Below, piece by piece: positions 56,921 to 59,214 of a stretch of DNA of 59,214 nucleotides. The stretch is from NCBI GenBank assembly GCA_029098165.1, contig JAQXNU010000101.1, positions 1 through 59,214 of the forward strand, given 5' to 3'. The notes under the pieces are model-generated. The model was not told the origin of the DNA. It worked only from the letters and a program-made list of their open reading frames with translations, and did not search any database. Position numbers and translations under genes: made by a program. Numbering within the stretch: position 1 is the first letter of the stretch; the number at the start of each line of letters is the position of its first letter. Origin of the DNA: Clostridiales bacterium (GTDB lineage: Bacteria > Bacillota > Clostridia > Lachnospirales > Lachnospiraceae).

Positions 56921-57038
56921 AAGAGAGGTGGGGGATCATATTATAATTTGGCTGCCTTTCCCTTTCTAACATCCTTAGCCAAATTCTAATATGATTCCCC
57001 ACCTCTCATGTTCATCTCTTTTGCTGTTTTTTACAGCC
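56921..57038. repeat. Long hairpin element, copy 7 (class B loop, forward orientation, degraded left end)
   Basis: AGAGAGGTGGGG-GATCATATT pairs with 56983-57008 and ATAATTTGGCT closes the loop GCCTTTCCCTTTC-TAACATCCTT. The right end keeps the family outer sequence (TTTGCTGTTTTTTACAGCC to 57038), whereas the left outer arm (before 56921) no longer matches. It lies directly after the gltX stop and in front of the UvrD-like gene, in tandem rather than convergent context. On the minus strand it could serve as the gltX terminator. Confidence 0.8.
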
Positions 57039-57047
57039 CTTTGTATA

Positions 57048-58523
57048 TTATTCTTGAACTTGAGATAATTTGTCGATACCGATACGAATACGACGTAAGC
57101 TTTCTTCTTTTCCAAGGATGCTCATGATTTCATAAGCTCCACCTGGAGTGGATTGCTTACCGGATACTGCGGTACGAACTGGCCATAAACCTAAACCATT
57201 CTTAATTCCCTGTTCAGCAATATAATTCATTAATACTGCTTCGATGGAAGGAATGGAGTAGTCGTCTAAAGCTTCGAATAATGGTAATACATCTTGTAAT
57301 ACCTTTAAGGAATTCTCGGAGTTTGTCTTCATCTTCTTATGAGTGTACATTGCCACATCATAATCTGGAAGTTCTTCGAAGAAGTCGATCATAGGTAAGA
57401 TGTCTGGAAATACTTCGATTCTAGTCTTAACTAATCCTGCAATCGCTTTAAGATCGTAGTCTTTTGTTACTACCTGCTTAATGTATGGCATTGCATATTC
57501 ATAGTACTTTTCATTATCCATCATCTTGATGTATTCGCTATTCATCCAACGAAGCTTGTTCATATCGAACACAGAAGGAGATTTGTTAATACGAGTATAA
57601 TCAAACTCCTGAATTAATTCTTCTAAGCTAAAAATTTCTTTATCGCTATTTGGACTCCATCCTAATAATGCAATGAAGTTAACGATTGCTTCTGTTACAA
57701 AACCTTGTTCTACTAAATCTTCAAAAGAAGAGTGTCCACTTCTCTTAGAAAGTTTCTGATGCTCCTCATTTGTGATCAATGGGCAGTGGATATAAACTGG
57801 TTCTTCCCATCCAAATGCCTGATAAAGTCTTGTATATTTCGGTGTACTTGATAGATATTCATTACCACGTACAACATGAGTGATCTTCATTAAATGATCA
57901 TCGATAACATTAGCAAAGTTGTAAGTTGGGAATCCGTCCGATTTGATTAAGATCATATCATCTAGTTCGGAGTTCTCTACTGTAATTTCACCATAGATCG
58001 CATCTGTAAATGTTGTTGTTCCTTCTGTCGGCATATTCTGACGAATAACATAAGGCATTCCAGCTGCAAGATTGGCTTCTACTTCTTCTTTGCTAAGATG
58101 TAAGCAGTGCTTATCGTACTTTGTAATTTCCTTTGCATCACTACCTTCACCAGCAACCGCACTCTTTAAACTTTCCAAACGCTCTTTTGTACAGAAACAG
58201 TAGTAAGCTTCTCCTTTTTCGACAAGTTGTTTTGCATACTCTAAGTACATACCAGTATGCTGTCTCTCACTCTGAACATATGGACCATATCCCTTATCTT
58301 TATCTGGGCCTTCATCATGTACAAGTCCTGTCATCGCTAAGGTATGATATATAATGTCAGTTGCGCCTTCTACATAACGTTCCTGATCCGTATCCTCTAT
58401 TCTTAAGATGAAATCTCCACCTTCATGTTTCGCGATTAAGAATTCATATAGTGCAGTTCTTAAATTACCGACGTGCATTCTTCCTGTTGGGCTTGGTGCA
58501 TATCTCGTTCTTACTTTGCTCAT
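57048..58523 (-). CDS. gltX: Glutamate--tRNA ligase
   Basis: Class I aminoacyl-tRNA synthetase charging tRNA-Glu. 491 residues: [14 protein letters not shown] carries the HIGH-type motif (HVGN at 17-20), KLSKRSG is the KMSKS loop, and a CFC...H segment resembles the zinc site of bacterial GluRS. A C-terminal anticodon-binding domain follows. ATG at 58523 has AGGTGGG upstream; the frame extends to a GTG overlapping that site. No T-box leader is visible; the promoter is TTGACA-N17-TATAGT. Confidence 0.96.
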   Translation of the reverse strand: MSKVRTRYAPSPTGRMHVGNLRTALYEFLIAKHEGGDFILRIEDTDQERYVEGATDIIYHTLAMTGLVHDEGPDKDKGYGPYVQSERQHTGMYLEYAKQLVEKGEAYYCFCTKERLESLKSAVAGEGSDAKEITKYDKHCLHLSKEEVEANLAAGMPYVIRQNMPTEGTTTFTDAIYGEITVENSELDDMILIKSDGFPTYNFANVIDDHLMKITHVVRGNEYLSSTPKYTRLYQAFGWEEPVYIHCPLITNEEHQKLSKRSGHSSFEDLVEQGFVTEAIVNFIALLGWSPNSDKEIFSLEELIQEFDYTRINKSPSVFDMNKLRWMNSEYIKMMDNEKYYEYAMPYIKQVVTKDYDLKAIAGLVKTRIEVFPDILPMIDFFEELPDYDVAMYTHKKMKTNSENSLKVLQDVLPLFEALDDYSIPSIEAVLMNYIAEQGIKNGLGLWPVRTAVSGKQSTPGGAYEIMSILGKEESLRRIRIGIDKLSQVQE

Positions 58524-58561
58524 TTTTTTACCCACCTTTTCTTATGATAATTATATCATTT

Positions 58562-58590
58562 ACTATAAGGTATCCCCCTGAATCTGTCAA
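58562..58590 (-). promoter_or_regulatory. Sigma-A promoter of gltX
   Basis: Minus strand TTGACA (58585-58590), a 17-base spacer and TATAGT (58562-58567). The leader is only about 35 bases. Confidence 0.75.
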
Positions 58591-58596
58591 GGTTTC

Positions 58597-58611
58597 CACC
58601 TGTTACAGGTG
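58597..58611. promoter_or_regulatory. Palindrome upstream of the gltX promoter
   Basis: CACCTGTTACAGGTG: 6-bp arms around TTA with flanking match, six bases upstream of the -35. There is no T-run on the minus strand, so it may be an operator rather than a terminator for the gene upstream. Confidence 0.45.
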
Positions 58612-58621
58612 CATAAATCAA

Positions 58622-59173
58622 CTAATTAGGCATCTGTAAAAAGCCATTTACTACCTGTGTAGGATCACCAAAGTATCCTCCAGAGACCAATGCTGCAAAC
58701 ATAACAAGTAAAAATAGTATCATAACCATTGTTGCTCGAGCCCAGTTTTTCTTGGTTGGCGCTGTATTTGCACCAAAGCCCCAGCTAAGTAATAATACTA
58801 AGAAAAAAATCTGACCTACAAAAGGTATAAATGGCAACAAATAAATAAACAACCAGTTTCCAAATGTCATCGGACGGTCACTGCCCGATAAGATTCCAAA
58901 TCCCATTGGTGGAACCTGTTTACTATTCTGCTCATTTTGCCCAGGCATTGCATTCTGCTGGAACGGTGTCCCGTTCATGGAATCCACGGTTGCCTGATCA
59001 TATCGATTAAATTGTGTATAGCCAGCCCCTGACTGATTCATAGGACCATTGTTATGAAATGCTTCTTCCTCTGAAATCTTATTGTCAGTTCCGGGACGAA
59101 ACGAAGTTCCGCAATATTCACAGAAGTTTGCTTCTTCGTTTGTAATTGTTCTTCCACATACTTTACAAATCAT
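58622..59173 (-). CDS. Zinc-ribbon membrane protein of unknown function
   Basis: 183 residues. An N-terminal zinc ribbon (CKVCGRTITNEEANFCEYCG, four Cys) is followed by a Q/N/G/M-rich linker and two transmembrane helices near 108-130 and 147-168. GGGGATAG is upstream of the ATG. The ribbon faces the cytoplasm if the standard topology holds. Such proteins are common in Firmicutes but no function is established. It is read in the same direction as gltX, with 98 bp between. The last 41 bases of the window, its leader, include one DnaA-box-like TATCCACAG. Confidence 0.7.
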   Translation of the reverse strand: MICKVCGRTITNEEANFCEYCGTSFRPGTDNKISEEEAFHNNGPMNQSGAGYTQFNRYDQATVDSMNGTPFQQNAMPGQNEQNSKQVPPMGFGILSGSDRPMTFGNWLFIYLLPFIPFVGQIFFLVLLLSWGFGANTAPTKKNWARATMVMILFLLVMFAALVSGGYFGDPTQVVNGFLQMPN

Positions 59174-59214
59174 ACGTAATCTATCCCCATTTCTCGAAAA
59201 ATATCCACAGTTTT

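Noticed and set aside
58524-58621. T-box leader for gltX
   Set aside because: The promoter lies only about 35 bases before the ribosome site, too short for a T-box, and the T-box core sequence is absent.

Overview
The window is a low-GC Firmicutes chromosome segment, most likely from a motile, rod-shaped member of the Lachnospiraceae (Clostridia). This rests on the AT-rich sequence, strong AGGAGG ribosome sites with frequent GTG and TTG starts, linked mbl-flgF-flgG-flgJ genes as in Bacillus/Clostridia, comFC next to yvyF, and an MBOAT/DHHW/DUF4358 gene group that is common in Lachnospiraceae. The species cannot be named from sequence alone. No rRNA, tRNA, insertion sequence, prophage or CRISPR array was recognised.

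Layout. 1-787: 3' part of an XRE-type regulator and a hairpin-rich gap next to the 3' end of guaA. 787-6534: guaA, ddl, a vWA lipoprotein with an ECF-type promoter, a YjbR protein and a YfbR-type nucleotidase. 6707-11551: uvrA and uvrB, read from one promoter with a near-consensus LexA box. 11753-16846: cheW, prfB (with its programmed +1 frameshift), secA and hpf. 16847-17540: a gene-free AT-rich gap with three perfect DnaA boxes. 17541-25849: trxB, a CPBP protease, a thioesterase, cvfB, yvyF, comFC, a nucleotidyltransferase and recD2. 25949-28994: flgJ-like, flgG, flgF and mbl. 29171-33098: an EF-hand-like protein, a small membrane protein and an EAL-domain protein. 33325-38188: str operon (rpsL-rpsG-fusA-tuf). 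38189-40841: a candidate small RNA, then rpoD and plsC. 40903-46803: sigma factor, anti-sigma candidate, MBOAT, DHHW protein and two DUF4358 lipoproteins. 47364-58523: kdgK, a DUF885 peptidase, a lipid kinase, a DinG-like helicase-nuclease, DUF1292, a UvrD-like helicase and gltX. 58622-59173: a zinc-ribbon membrane protein.

The most unusual signal is a dispersed family of seven long hairpins, mostly about 140-150 bp (21318, 31039, 47101, 48420, 51503, 54587, 56921). Each has a conserved asymmetric 22-23 nt apical loop, a conserved inner stem, a middle stem whose sequence differs from copy to copy while remaining self-complementary, and ends made of a small GCTGTGAAAAA-type terminator hairpin. 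Five of the eight convergent gene junctions in the window carry one. A sixth (40863) carries only the outer terminator, like an unoccupied version. I know of no named element that this matches.

Functionally the window is mostly housekeeping: translation (str operon, prfB, hpf, gltX), secretion (secA), DNA repair (uvrAB, recD2, two further helicases), transcription (rpoD) and envelope growth (ddl, mbl, plsC). The accessory part is the sigma-controlled O-acylation cluster at 40.9-46.8 kb.
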